Shown: piece after piece, positions 7,954 through 16,507 of the stretch
Layout: each line of letters starts with the position of its first letter
How positions within the stretch are numbered: the first letter of the stretch is position 1
Source: Anaerovoracaceae bacterium
GTDB lineage: Bacteria; Bacillota; Clostridia; Peptostreptococcales; Anaerovoracaceae
Length of the DNA stretch: 41,500 nucleotides
Assembly (NCBI GenBank): GCA_029983755.1
Contig: JASBYX010000009.1
Coordinates: 1 to 41,500, forward strand
Reading direction: 5' to 3'
Notes under the pieces: generated by a model
What the model was told of the DNA's origin: nothing
What the model saw: only the letters and a program-made list of their open reading frames with translations
Databases searched by the model: none
Translations under genes and position numbers: made by a program

Positions 7954-8997
7954 TTAGCCCTCCCTTACTTCTACTTTAGCATCGGCATCCGGTTTGGCAC
8001 CCTCGTTACCTTCAGGCTTTGCCTCAATTACCTTCTTGCCTTTTGCTTCCACTACGTTCTTTGCACTTCCATCTTTGGCTGTCGGCTGATCCATCTCCAT
8101 TCTCACTCCACCTGTCTCAGATGGGTTATTTCCCAGAGCATCAGATTCTTCTCTAGCCTTAGCTTCCGCCTTAAGGTCAGCTTCCATGGAAACACCTTCC
8201 TGAGCCTTCGGCTCAGCTTTAACTGCTCCTGTAGGAACTGCTTCTCTTGCGTTCATCTTTGGAGCCTCAACTGCTGCCTTATCAGCTTCAGCCTTTGCCT
8301 TCGCGGCCTTTGCAGCCTCAGCCTTCTTCGCCTTTTCAGCTGTTCTTCTGTCAGCCTCAGTAGTTCTAAAACCTGAACATCCAAACTCTCTAACGAGCTT
8401 TGACTTATCCTTGGTGATCATGTAAACACCAGCAATAAGGATTGCGAATACGAAGAATCCACCTGGAGCTAGGTTGAAGATTCCCATCTGCTCAATGTGT
8501 CCACCGAGAATGTTGAATCCAAGAAGACTTCCTGCACCGAAGAACTCTCTAACTGCTCCCATGCATCCAAGTGCCAAAGTGAAACCAAGACCCATTCCGA
8601 TTCCATCAAGCGCAGAGTCGATAACATTATTCTTGCTTGCAAACATCTCAGCTCTTCCCAGGATGATGCAGTTTACTACGATTAGAGGAATAAACAACCC
8701 GAGGGAAGAATACAGAGATGGCACAAAGGCCTGCAGCAGCATCTGAACTACAGTTACAAAACCTGCAATTACTACGATGTAGCAAGGGATTCTTACCTTA
8801 TCAGGAATTATATTTCTCAAAAGTGAAATTACAATATTGGAACAAATAAGTACAGCCATAGCTGATACACCCATACCAAGACCGTTGAAAACAGAGCTGG
8901 TAGTAGCAAGTGTAGGACATGTTCCAAGGAGAAGCACCAGTACGGGGTTTTCCTTGATAATACCTTTAGTCAGGATGGCCAATTTATTATTCTTCAT
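7954..8997 (-). CDS. rnfE: Rnf complex membrane subunit RnfE with long charged C-terminal tail
   Basis: The first roughly 205 residues are a normal RnfE: GIIKENPVLVLLLGTCPTLATTSS (with the conserved Cys of the membrane cluster), then NCIILGRAEMFASKNN and the last helix FFVFAILIAGVYMIT. After that comes an extra tail of about 140 residues, rich in Ala, Lys and Glu (AEKAKKAEAAKAAKAKAEAD and similar) with no hydrophobic segment. The family is usually about 200 residues, so the 347-residue length is exceptional. The tail is in frame and runs to a stop 1 nt before rnfA, so it is not an assembly read-through of a neighbour. Its start codon overlaps the stop of rnfG (TAATG). Confidence 0.94.
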   Translation of the reverse strand: MKNNKLAILTKGIIKENPVLVLLLGTCPTLATTSSVFNGLGMGVSAMAVLICSNIVISLLRNIIPDKVRIPCYIVVIAGFVTVVQMLLQAFVPSLYSSLGLFIPLIVVNCIILGRAEMFASKNNVIDSALDGIGMGLGFTLALGCMGAVREFFGAGSLLGFNILGGHIEQMGIFNLAPGGFFVFAILIAGVYMITKDKSKLVREFGCSGFRTTEADRRTAEKAKKAEAAKAAKAKAEADKAAVEAPKMNAREAVPTGAVKAEPKAQEGVSMEADLKAEAKAREESDALGNNPSETGGVRMEMDQPTAKDGSAKNVVEAKGKKVIEAKPEGNEGAKPDADAKVEVREG

Positions 8998-9569
8998 TAC
9001 TTGACACCTCCTACCTTCTTAAACTGCTCAAGGGCAGCAAACACACCGTGGTGAACACCATTTGAGGAAATCGTAGCTCCGGTCACGGCATTGATTGTGG
9101 TATCCTTCTTGATATCCTGGTTCTCAAGCTCAGCCTTCCCCTTATACTGCTTCAAATGCTTAGGGTCGTGAGCCTTGGTTCCAAGTCCTGGTGTATCTGC
9201 ATGGTCAACAACCTTGACACCTGTGATTGCACCGTTCTTGTCGATACCAACCATTTCAGTTAGAAGTCCACCGAAGGACTTAGTCTTAACAGTTACTACC
9301 ATTCCTTCTTTGTTGTCAGCAACAAAACAGTCAGTTACAAAGACTTTGTCTTTTTCAAGAACAACAAGGTCTCCGTCGTAGGCTGTGAATTTATCAGCAG
9401 CCGGCAGAAGTTCCGCCCTTGTTTTGTCTGCGGTCTTCTTGCTGTTCTCATCGATGATAGGCTTTGCCACACCGTATGTTGCAGCGAGAGCGGCAGTGAT
9501 AACAAGACAGATTGCAACTAGTACAACAATTGGAGCAACGTATTCTTTGAAAGTGTTATTTTTTTGCAT
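8997..9569 (-). CDS. rnfG: Rnf complex FMN-binding subunit RnfG
   Basis: A 190-residue, membrane-anchored flavoprotein on the outer face of the membrane. There is one N-terminal transmembrane helix (APIVVLVAICLVITAALAATYGVA), then the FMN-binding domain. The covalent flavin site is the Thr in AVTGATISSNGVHHG. GLGTKAHDPKHLKQYKGK is also conserved. It overlaps the end of rnfD by 14 nt. Confidence 0.95.
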   Translation of the reverse strand: MQKNNTFKEYVAPIVVLVAICLVITAALAATYGVAKPIIDENSKKTADKTRAELLPAADKFTAYDGDLVVLEKDKVFVTDCFVADNKEGMVVTVKTKSFGGLLTEMVGIDKNGAITGVKVVDHADTPGLGTKAHDPKHLKQYKGKAELENQDIKKDTTINAVTGATISSNGVHHGVFAALEQFKKVGGVK

Positions 9570-10548
9570 TTTTCTTTACACCTCCCACAACGTTTCTCTT
9601 GATGAAGAAATTGTCAATTAGCGGAGTCATGATGTTCATGAGCAGGATTGAGAAAGAAACTCCCTCAGGATATGCTCCCCATAGCCTGATGGCCATAGTT
9701 ATGATTCCGCATCCTATACCGAACACAATCTTACCCTTAGGCATGATTGGAGTTGTTACATAGTCAGTAGCCATGAAGAATGCACCGAGCATTACACCGC
9801 CTGCACAGATGTGGAAAATAGCCATCTGAAGTGCGTTTCCATTTCCGGAGAATCCGTAATAAATAAGTGCTATCACAAATACTGTACCGATAAATGCTAT
9901 TGGTGTATGAGGAAGAATTATCTTCTTAACGATTAGGAAAACTCCTCCGATGATAAGAGCGATTGCGCTAACTTCTCCAAGGGAACCACCGATGAATCCC
10001 AGGAACATTTCCATGTTTGAAGGAAGATCCTTAACTGACCCTTCGGCTAAAACTCCAAGAGGAGTAGGCCCTGTAGTTGCATCTGCAACCTTAACAGTTA
10101 CAGGTAGCGGCCAGCTTGTCATCTGTGTTGCAAAAGAAACGAAAAGTACAATTCTTGCTACAATTGCAGGGTTTGCAACGTTCTTGCCGAGTCCGCCGTA
10201 CAGCTGCTTAACTATTACTATAGCTACAAAACATCCAACAACTGCCATCCAAACCGGTAGGCTTGATGGTACGTTGAAGGCAATCAGCACACCTGTAACG
10301 GCAGCAGATAAGTCCTGAACCGTCTGTCTTTTGTGCGCTATCACATTGTATAGATATTCAAATCCTACGGATGCAATCACACAGACTGCCGTCAGTAGAA
10401 TTACCTTCCATCCGAAAACGTATGTGCTCACAAGGAATGAAGGTACCAAGGCTAGAACCACATAGCCCATGGTTCTTGTCGTATCAAGGCTTGTCACTAG
10501 GTGTGGAGCCGATGCGACAGTCAAGTTGTTATAAGCTTGTCTTTCCAT
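9556..10548 (-). CDS. rnfD: Rnf complex membrane subunit RnfD
   Basis: A 330-residue NqrB/RnfD-type membrane protein with nine or ten hydrophobic segments. The covalent flavin region is ADATTGPTPLGVLAEG, where the Thr before PLG is the expected attachment residue. LYGGLGKNVANPAIVARI and FFMATDYVTTPIMPKGK are strongly conserved. It carries electrons through the membrane. It starts directly after the rnfC stop. Confidence 0.95.
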   Translation of the reverse strand: MERQAYNNLTVASAPHLVTSLDTTRTMGYVVLALVPSFLVSTYVFGWKVILLTAVCVIASVGFEYLYNVIAHKRQTVQDLSAAVTGVLIAFNVPSSLPVWMAVVGCFVAIVIVKQLYGGLGKNVANPAIVARIVLFVSFATQMTSWPLPVTVKVADATTGPTPLGVLAEGSVKDLPSNMEMFLGFIGGSLGEVSAIALIIGGVFLIVKKIILPHTPIAFIGTVFVIALIYYGFSGNGNALQMAIFHICAGGVMLGAFFMATDYVTTPIMPKGKIVFGIGCGIITMAIRLWGAYPEGVSFSILLMNIMTPLIDNFFIKRNVVGGVKKNAKK

Positions 10549-11862
10549 TTATAATCCGGCCTCCTTTACTACACCTTTACCTAATTTGTTCATGAAGCCA
10601 AGAGGTCTTCTCGCTGGACATACGAATGAACAGCTTCCGCACTCCATGCACTGCATAACTTCCAGATCCTGTAATCTCTCAGCATCTCTTGCTTCATAAG
10701 CATCAGCAAGAGCTGTAGGTATCAGGCCGAATGGACATGCCACATGACATCTTCCACAGTTGATACATGCAGTCTCCTCAGGAAGAATAGCTTTTTTCTT
10801 TGAGAATGCCAGTATGGCGTTGTTGTTCTTAACGATCGGCATCTGGTCTGAGAATATTGCTCTACCCATCATAGGTCCACCCATGAGAATCTTCTTAGGC
10901 GGATTCTTATATCCTCCACAGAACTCCATAACATCTGCAATGATAGTTCCTATTGGTGCGAGAACATTCTTAGGAGTTGTAACTGCATCACCGTCCACGG
11001 TCATTCTCTTATTAACAAGAGGAATACCATTTCTGAAGTACTGTCCTACAAAGGCAATCGAAGTTACGTTTGACAAAATAACTCCAAGAGCTGCCGGCAA
11101 AACTCCAGCGGCCATATGCTTGCCTGTGATCTCGTAGATCATAACACGCTCTGCACCCTTTGGATATCTTGCAGGGAGAGGGAATGTCTTGATGTTATCG
11201 TGTCCCTGGGCCTTTAGCATCTCATCCAGTTTAGCGATTGCATCAGGCTTGTTATCCTCTATGCCTATGAAACCTTTGCTAAGATTTAGATACTTCATCA
11301 CAAGGACCATTCCGTCAATAATGTCCTGAGTATCCTCAAGCATAAGTCTGTGGTCAGAAGTGATAAAAGGCTCACACTCTGCAGCGTTAACAATCAAAGT
11401 ATCAACCTCATCTATATTCTTAGGATTGAACTTAATGTGTGTAGGAAACGATGCTCCTCCAAGACCAACAAGGCCACTTTCTCTAATAGCTTGCACAAAA
11501 CCTGCCAGATCAGAAACTTCAGGAACCTTGATGTCCTCAGATAGTTCTTGCTTCTTGTCTGTTTCGATTACCACGAGGGTATCATTGCCGCCAACGGCTG
11601 ACCTTTGGGTCTCGATAGCCTTTACAGTGCCCGAAACACTTGAGTGAATCGGTGCGCTGACAAATGCGTCAGTATCGCCTATCTTCTGACCCACCTTAAC
11701 TGTATCGCCTTTAGCAACAAGGGGTTTACATGGTGCACCGATGTGCTGTGACATTGAAATCTTCACCACGTCAGGAATGGGCATAACCTCAGTCTGACAT
11801 TTGGAAGTATTTTTAAAATGTCCCGCATCGATGCTGTGCAAATGCTTTGCATTTGAACTCAT
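10549..11862 (-). CDS. rnfC: Rnf complex NADH-binding subunit RnfC
   Basis: The peripheral subunit that reduces NAD+. Its 437 residues begin with a biotinyl-lipoyl-like domain (GAPCKPLVAKGDTVKVGQ). A Rossmann-like region carries GLGGASFPTHIKF and NAAECEPFITSDHRLM for FMN and NAD binding. The C-terminal double ferredoxin motif is CINCGRCHVACPFG and CMECGSCSFVCPARRP. It is first in rnfCDGEAB, the clostridial order. The complex couples ferredoxin oxidation to ion export. The ion, Na+ or H+, cannot be read from this sequence. Confidence 0.96.
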   Translation of the reverse strand: MSSNAKHLHSIDAGHFKNTSKCQTEVMPIPDVVKISMSQHIGAPCKPLVAKGDTVKVGQKIGDTDAFVSAPIHSSVSGTVKAIETQRSAVGGNDTLVVIETDKKQELSEDIKVPEVSDLAGFVQAIRESGLVGLGGASFPTHIKFNPKNIDEVDTLIVNAAECEPFITSDHRLMLEDTQDIIDGMVLVMKYLNLSKGFIGIEDNKPDAIAKLDEMLKAQGHDNIKTFPLPARYPKGAERVMIYEITGKHMAAGVLPAALGVILSNVTSIAFVGQYFRNGIPLVNKRMTVDGDAVTTPKNVLAPIGTIIADVMEFCGGYKNPPKKILMGGPMMGRAIFSDQMPIVKNNNAILAFSKKKAILPEETACINCGRCHVACPFGLIPTALADAYEARDAERLQDLEVMQCMECGSCSFVCPARRPLGFMNKLGKGVVKEAGL

Positions 11863-11909
11863 TTCTGCAACCTTCCTTTCTTATAAATTGACATAATCAT
11901 ACATAGCAC

Positions 11910-11938
11910 ATTATACACCACATCCCTACAAAAATCAT
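11910..11938 (-). promoter_or_regulatory. Probable rnf operon promoter
   Basis: A consensus -10 TATAAT lies at 11915-11910 on the minus strand, about 48 nt from the rnfC start. The -35 at 17-bp spacing (ATGATT) is weak, which suggests help from an activator or regulated expression. Confidence 0.45.
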
Positions 11939-11954
11939 TATTTTTTAAAAACTA

Positions 11955-11983
11955 TGTTCAAAATATGAAAAATGGGGTATAAT
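11955..11983 (+). promoter_or_regulatory. Probable promoter of the ArsR gene with a small dyad
   Basis: A -10 TATAAT at 11978-11983 has a poor -35 (TGTTCA, 11955-11960). Between them TTCA (11957-11960) and TGAA (11966-11969) form a short dyad, the right shape and place for an ArsR-type operator. This would allow the regulator to control itself and perhaps the divergent rnf promoter 40 bp away. Confidence 0.35.
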
Positions 11984-12015
11984 TAGAGTCATAATTGAAT
12001 CAGTTAGCAAGACGT

Positions 12016-12047
12016 TGCAGTTTCAGGTGGTGGCCACAGAAGCTGCA
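12016..12047 (+). promoter_or_regulatory. Hairpin in the ArsR leader
   Basis: TGCAGTTTC (12016-12024) pairs with GAAGCTGCA (12039-12047), 9 bp with one G-U pair, around a 14-nt loop that contains the palindrome GTGGCCAC. It lies between the promoter and the ArsR start. It may be an operator or an RNA structure. Confidence 0.35.
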
Positions 12048-12070
12048 TTGTGTTTGAGAAAGGTTGAAAA

Positions 12071-12436
12071 ATGGGTAAGTTACCACATGTTCATAATAAA
12101 AAAACCGAAGAGTTAGTGGATATCATGCCGGATCCGAAGATTTTCGAAATGTCTACGGATCTTTTCTCTATACTTTCGGACAACAGCCGTGTTCGTATGC
12201 TATGGCTCCTATGTCATACAGAGGATTGCGTAGCAAATATAGCAGCTGCCGTGGACATGTCATCTCCTGCAGTATCCCACCATCTTAAGCTTCTAAAAAA
12301 TGCCGGTATCCTTGAAAGCACCAAGCGCGGCAAAGAAGTGTATTACACCCTTGCGGATAACGAAAAGGCTTATGAAGTTCACAAAATAATTGACACTGTT
12401 TTCAAAATGGACTGTTTCAACGATCTGATAAGATAA
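12071..12436 (+). CDS. ArsR/SmtB family transcriptional regulator
   Basis: A 121-residue winged-helix repressor. The DNA-binding part is clear: NSRVRMLWLLCHTEDCVANIAAAVDMSSPAVSHHLKLLKNAGILESTKRGKEVYYTL, with the recognition helix SSPAVSHHLKLLKNAG. The tail EVHKIIDTVFKMDCF is like that of metal-sensing members. A Cys in LLCHTEDC is at the place of the alpha-3 metal site of ArsR/CadC sensors, and a C-terminal Cys/His set (H, D, C) could make an alpha-5 type site. The ligand is not determinable. It is divergent from rnfC by 208 bp. AAAGG precedes the ATG. Confidence 0.9.
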   Translation: MGKLPHVHNKKTEELVDIMPDPKIFEMSTDLFSILSDNSRVRMLWLLCHTEDCVANIAAAVDMSSPAVSHHLKLLKNAGILESTKRGKEVYYTLADNEKAYEVHKIIDTVFKMDCFNDLIR

Positions 12437-12474
12437 GAGCTTTCCTTCACTGTTTCAACAATTCGATAAGATAG
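12411..12474 (+). repeat. Imperfect direct repeat of the ArsR gene 3' end
   Basis: ACTGTTTCAACGATCTGATA at 12411-12430, the last codons and stop of the ArsR gene, recurs with few changes as ACTGTTTCAACAATTCGATA at 12449-12468. AAGATA follows in both copies. The repeat period is about 38 bp. The second copy is non-coding and lies between the convergent ArsR and AlkD-like genes. It looks like a small tandem duplication. Confidence 0.6.
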
Positions 12475-12478
12475 TTGT

Positions 12479-13180
12479 TTATATTGAAATTCTCTTTCTA
12501 ATGCTCCTGAGAATTTCTTTTTTTTCAACATCAATCCTGTAGCTTTCCAAGGCCTTCTGTATTGTTTTCTTAGCCACCCAATCTGATAGCTCACCATTGG
12601 TCAAATAAGGCAGAGCTTCGTTCCACCTGAAAGCAAGAGCAGTGGCAAAATACCATGCAATCATCATATTCACATAGTACTCTTCTGATTTCACAGAAGC
12701 TATCATGTGGGGGTATTCCGGAGAAAAATTATCTTTTAGAAAATACTGCATTAGGCATCCCATACCGTAGCGTTTAGCGTACACATGGCTGGAATCCAGC
12801 CATTTTTTAATGTAGTTTTTTTCTATCAGTTTCTCAGGAGCCGCCTTGAAGGCCTTTGGCCTCAGCTGATCACAGGTAGCCCAATTATCCACAAAAGGCA
12901 GAAACCTCTCGACCTGGCAAACTGTCTCATCAAAATCATCCATTTCGTTGATAATCATCGCGTGGAGCTGGTTTTCATCATAAAAACAATGGGGCAGATC
13001 CATAAGGAACTCCCCATATTCTTTCCCTCTATATATCTCCTTCGCCAATTTCCTTAGGCTGGGAGTCCTAACACCAATTACCGTCCCCGGATCAACCGTC
13101 GGTATGAGTTTCCTCTGAAAATCTCTATATTCAAAATCCTGAAGCCCCATGAGCCTATCAAAATAAATACTCTTCCTCAT
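12479..13180 (-). CDS. AlkD-like DNA alkylation repair protein
   Basis: A 233-residue protein of the AlkD HEAT-repeat glycosylase-like family. Family segments seen are GVRTPSLRKLAKEIYRG, HCFYDENQLHAMIIN, PFVDNWATCDQLRPK, HVYAKRYGMGCLMQYFL and the helical C-terminus NMMIAWYFATALAFRWNEALPYL. The WATCD segment holds the conserved acidic residue that in AlkD-type enzymes contributes to removing N3- and N7-alkyl purines. Whether this homologue keeps that activity is unknown. An ATG at 13180 with GGGG 9 nt upstream is chosen; an in-frame TTG at 13195 overlaps sdaAA. It follows sdaAA by 4 nt, an odd partner for serine catabolism. Confidence 0.82.
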   Translation of the reverse strand: MRKSIYFDRLMGLQDFEYRDFQRKLIPTVDPGTVIGVRTPSLRKLAKEIYRGKEYGEFLMDLPHCFYDENQLHAMIINEMDDFDETVCQVERFLPFVDNWATCDQLRPKAFKAAPEKLIEKNYIKKWLDSSHVYAKRYGMGCLMQYFLKDNFSPEYPHMIASVKSEEYYVNMMIAWYFATALAFRWNEALPYLTNGELSDWVAKKTIQKALESYRIDVEKKEILRSIRKRISI

Positions 13181-13184
13181 AACT

Positions 13185-14072
13185 TTATTCCCCAAGGAAC
13201 TCTTTTCTTATGCGATTTCCCGTTGCGGTACCTGCAAGTCCCCCAAGGCCTGTCTCTCTGAATTCCGGCTCAAGGGCATCTCCCACTTCCTTCACCGCTT
13301 GAACCACCTCATCCAAGGGAACAATTGAGGTTACCCCGGCCATCGCCAAGTCCGCTGAAGTTATGGCATTCACAACCCCGGAGGAATTTCGGAATGTGCA
13401 TGGGTACTGAACAAGACCTGCTATAGGGTCGCACACCAGACCCATTACGTTCACAAAAGAGATGCTTGCCGCATTTAGTGCCTCCGATACGCTGCCTCCC
13501 CTCATGGCTACAAGGGCAGCTGCTGCCATGGCTGCTGCAGAACCGCACTCCGCCTGACAACCACCCTCAGCCCCTGCGAAGGTTGAGTATTTTGCGATAA
13601 TCTTTCCTATTGCTATTGCAGTTAGAAGCCCATCCTCAAGGGTTTCCTCGTTAAACTGATACTTGTCCTTTGCCGCCATCATAGCCGCAGGCAAGATCCC
13701 CGATGATCCGGCAGTAGGGGCTGCGACAATCTTTCCCATCGCACAGTTTACCTCGCTAGTGGAGAAAGCCATGGCCATGGCCTTCATGACAAAACTTCCT
13801 GCCATGGGTTCACCTGTGTCAGTTCTTTGGCTGGCCTCATTTGCAGCCTTTGCAAACCCATCTATCATGTTGAACTTGCTCTCAGTAACCCTGTCCAGGT
13901 TCGCCCTAGCAGAGCTTTCCATAACCTCCAAGGTTTCCTTGAGATAAGCCCTTATGTCCTCTTCTGTTTTCTTACCCCTGGCAGCAGCGATTTCTTCCTC
14001 CATCACAAGATCAGCAATGGTCTTGTCCTCTGCTCTGCAGATTTCTATTATTTCTTTCTCAGTATTCAGCAT
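13185..14072 (-). CDS. sdaAA: L-serine dehydratase, iron-sulfur type, alpha subunit
   Basis: Together with the beta subunit it deaminates L-serine to pyruvate using a 4Fe-4S cluster, as in Clostridium and Peptoniphilus enzymes. It has 295 residues. The substrate loop TAGSSGILPAAMMAAKD is intact. The cluster Cys residues are in AGAEGGCQAECGSAAAM and GLVCDPIAGLVQYPC. The end RETGLGGLAGTATGNRI is standard. It lies 61 nt after sdaAB and is followed at 4 nt by the AlkD-like gene. Confidence 0.95.
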   Translation of the reverse strand: MLNTEKEIIEICRAEDKTIADLVMEEEIAAARGKKTEEDIRAYLKETLEVMESSARANLDRVTESKFNMIDGFAKAANEASQRTDTGEPMAGSFVMKAMAMAFSTSEVNCAMGKIVAAPTAGSSGILPAAMMAAKDKYQFNEETLEDGLLTAIAIGKIIAKYSTFAGAEGGCQAECGSAAAMAAAALVAMRGGSVSEALNAASISFVNVMGLVCDPIAGLVQYPCTFRNSSGVVNAITSADLAMAGVTSIVPLDEVVQAVKEVGDALEPEFRETGLGGLAGTATGNRIRKEFLGE

Positions 14073-14133
14073 CTATTGACTCCCCTTATTTCGACTACTT
14101 TGATTTCGATTCCCTACGCATACGCCGCAGACC

Positions 14134-14799
14134 TCAGACCTCAACGTATTTTGCTGTAACAAACATCTGGGCGCCCATAATTGCTCCCTTCACATAGTCG
14201 GAAATGCCACTTCCCACTTCAATCGTCAGGGTAACGATGTCAGTGAGGGGATCCTTAACGGTATTGATGCTTTCAATGTTGTAACCATTACCGCTCAAAA
14301 TACCTGCCACATATGCCACAATTCCCTTCTGTTCCTGATACTGTAGCAAAAGAGTCGGATGTATCCCCCTAAACTGAACGTCCATTCCGTTGATGTTTAC
14401 AATCACCATGGTACCGCCCCCGATAGATGAGCCTATGACAAATTCCCTGCTCCCGTCCTCGTAATAGAATACTATTTTTACGGTGTTGGGGTGGTATTCA
14501 TCACCTAGGTCGATCTTTGTAAACTCGTAGTTTAGTCCTGCCTCGTCTGCCAGCTTGAAGGCATCCTGAATTCTAGGGTCATCTGTTGCAAAGCCCAAAA
14601 TTCCTCCAAGCAAAGCTCTGTCTGTGCCGTGTCCTTTGTATGTATATGCAAAAGATCCGTGAAGCTGAAATTCAACTTTCTCAAAATTTTCTTTTGCGAT
14701 GCTTTTCGCTACCTTTGCTATGCGGCAAGCTCCTGCTGTATGGGAGCTTGATGGGCCTACCATTATTGGCCCCAAAATTTCAAATGCACTTAATTCCAT
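14134..14799 (-). CDS. sdaAB: L-serine dehydratase, iron-sulfur type, beta subunit
   Basis: A 221-residue beta subunit. The start FEILGPIMVGPSSSHTAGACRIAKVA is the family signature. Middle residues include GHGTDRALLGGILGF. The C-terminus is an ACT-like domain (GIVAYVAGILSGNGYNIESINTVKDPL), usual in this two-subunit form and a possible serine sensor. The ATG overlaps the stop of the upstream decarboxylase gene (TAATG), so its translation is coupled to it. Confidence 0.95.
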   Translation of the reverse strand: MELSAFEILGPIMVGPSSSHTAGACRIAKVAKSIAKENFEKVEFQLHGSFAYTYKGHGTDRALLGGILGFATDDPRIQDAFKLADEAGLNYEFTKIDLGDEYHPNTVKIVFYYEDGSREFVIGSSIGGGTMVIVNINGMDVQFRGIHPTLLLQYQEQKGIVAYVAGILSGNGYNIESINTVKDPLTDIVTLTIEVGSGISDYVKGAIMGAQMFVTAKYVEV

Positions 14800-16382
14800 T
14801 AGTTTTTCTCCCTGTAAACAAGGACTTTGTCATTCTCCCTAAGTCCTGCTATCTTCTTGCCCATCTCCCTTAGCTCAGCCAAGAACTCTGCCATTTCTGG
14901 GCTCACTTTCTCGCCTATTGCTACAAGGGGTACTCCCGGCGGATACGGGGCTAAACTGGAAGCGGCTACTCTGTTCCCTGCCTCATCCAAAGACACAAGC
15001 TCCACTTCAGACCCTGAAATCATTTCCCAGTCTAGGTTTTGTGCCGGTATCAGCTCTCCCCAAGGCATCAAGTCAAGTGGTGTCTCCTCTTCATCTTCTT
15101 CTCCGAACAAAATACCAAGCTGTCTTTCTATTTCATCCAAAGCGTTCTTGTCATCGTGCTCGATGGCAACCAAGGCAGCTTGTGCTATATAGGAAATTTC
15201 CTCACCTTCTCTCGCCTTTGCTTCCTCCGCTGCGTGCTCTCTTTCCATGGCCTCATCAATATAGAGATTGGAAATTTCCTGAAGGGCTGACAGGAGTTTC
15301 AAATAGTCATTTCTACCATTTCCCATTCCTGTCATGCACATACAAATTGGGCCATCGTATAGTTCTGTATAAATTCCCCTGGCTTCAAGTTCTTCCGATA
15401 ATTTCTTCCCATCAAGACCTAAAAATGTTCCATCAAGATTAATCTTCGTCTCATCCAGACTGTCATCCATCATGAACATGAATCCTTTGATCCAGATTGC
15501 TGTCCTGGCAAAGGCATCGAGACATTCTTTCCACTCTTTAAAAAGCTCTTCACCGTTCTCTCTTATTATATCTGCATTCAGATCTAACGAAGCCATGAGT
15601 AGATATGAAGGGGACGTACTCTGCATAAGCTCAAGTTTTGAGGCTAATTTAGGTATATTTACCATATCCCCATAAACATTCAGTACCCCTGTTTGGGTGA
15701 AAGAACCCAAGGTTTTGTGAGTACTTACAACTACAATGTCTGCTCCTTGATTTTCTGCCGCCTTGTTTGGCTCCATAAATTTCAGATGTGCTCCATGAGC
15801 CTCATCCACTATCACACATGCTCCATTTTCGTGAGCAATCTTAGATATTTCCCTGATGTTGCTGGTTATTCCGTAGTAGTTTGGGCTTGCCAAAACCACA
15901 GCTTTGGCATCCGGGTGTTCTTCAAAGGCTTTTTTAACAGAGGAAGTGGTCACCTTTCCGGATATGTCGTATTCCTTTGCTTTCTCAGGGCACACATATA
16001 CCGGTTGAAGTTCGCCTAATTCCAGAGCATTGAAAATCGATTTGTGACAATTCCTTGCCACTATTATTTTTCCGCCTCTGGGAACAGAGGCTAAAATTCC
16101 TGCTACAAGTCCTGCACTTGAACCATTAATTAGAAGAAAACTCTCTTTGCTGTCATAAAGAGATTTATATTTATCCATAGTATTTCTCAGTACATCTTCC
16201 GGCATGAAAAGATTATCGGCACCGTTGATTTCTGTTATGTCGTATTCTGTTTTCAGGAATTTTTCCTGTGGAATTCCAAGCCTTTTGAATAGTTCTCCGT
16301 TCTTGTGCCCCGGCATGTGAAAGGACACCGGGTCCTTCTCTGCATGGGCTATTAAAAATTCTCTAAGTTCTTTTTTCTGCAT
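14799..16382 (-). CDS. Orn/Lys/Arg decarboxylase, PLP-dependent
   Basis: A 527-residue fold-type I decarboxylase of the short Gram-positive group, without the N-terminal wing domain. HMPGHKNG opens the protein. TEYDITEINGADNLF is the segment found in arginine/lysine decarboxylases of Bacillus and Clostridium. DEAHGAHLKF holds Asp193 and His196. STHKTLGSFTQTG holds the PLP lysine, about K223. The C-terminal domain has the PYPPGVPLVAIGEKVS motif. Substrate (Arg, Lys or Orn) cannot be assigned. Such enzymes make polyamines or give acid resistance. It is coupled to serine dehydratase, so an amino-acid catabolic role is plausible. Confidence 0.92.
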   Translation of the reverse strand: MQKKELREFLIAHAEKDPVSFHMPGHKNGELFKRLGIPQEKFLKTEYDITEINGADNLFMPEDVLRNTMDKYKSLYDSKESFLLINGSSAGLVAGILASVPRGGKIIVARNCHKSIFNALELGELQPVYVCPEKAKEYDISGKVTTSSVKKAFEEHPDAKAVVLASPNYYGITSNIREISKIAHENGACVIVDEAHGAHLKFMEPNKAAENQGADIVVVSTHKTLGSFTQTGVLNVYGDMVNIPKLASKLELMQSTSPSYLLMASLDLNADIIRENGEELFKEWKECLDAFARTAIWIKGFMFMMDDSLDETKINLDGTFLGLDGKKLSEELEARGIYTELYDGPICMCMTGMGNGRNDYLKLLSALQEISNLYIDEAMEREHAAEEAKAREGEEISYIAQAALVAIEHDDKNALDEIERQLGILFGEEDEEETPLDLMPWGELIPAQNLDWEMISGSEVELVSLDEAGNRVAASSLAPYPPGVPLVAIGEKVSPEMAEFLAELREMGKKIAGLRENDKVLVYREKN

Positions 16383-16477
16383 ATATTATCCTTTTTCTAT
16401 TCATTAATCTACAGGTCTAGCGATGAATTTATACACGCCGTAGACTGGTTTTAATTTTTCAATTACCTTACAGGCAT

Positions 16478-16507
16478 ATTATACACTATTTTTTGCTTTC
16501 TATGCAA
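16478..16507 (-). promoter_or_regulatory. Promoter of the decarboxylase-sda operon
   Basis: On the minus strand a -35 TTGCAT (16507-16502) lies 18 bp from -10 TATAAT (16483-16478). The leader to the ATG at 16382 is about 90 nt and AU-rich. The -35 box touches the foot of the preceding terminator hairpin. Confidence 0.65.

Noticed and set aside
7933..8376. A 147-residue plus-strand ORF opposite the RnfE tail.
   Set aside because: It is a shadow of the repetitive Ala/Lys codons; it is very rich in Ser, Cys, Leu and Phe and has no start context.
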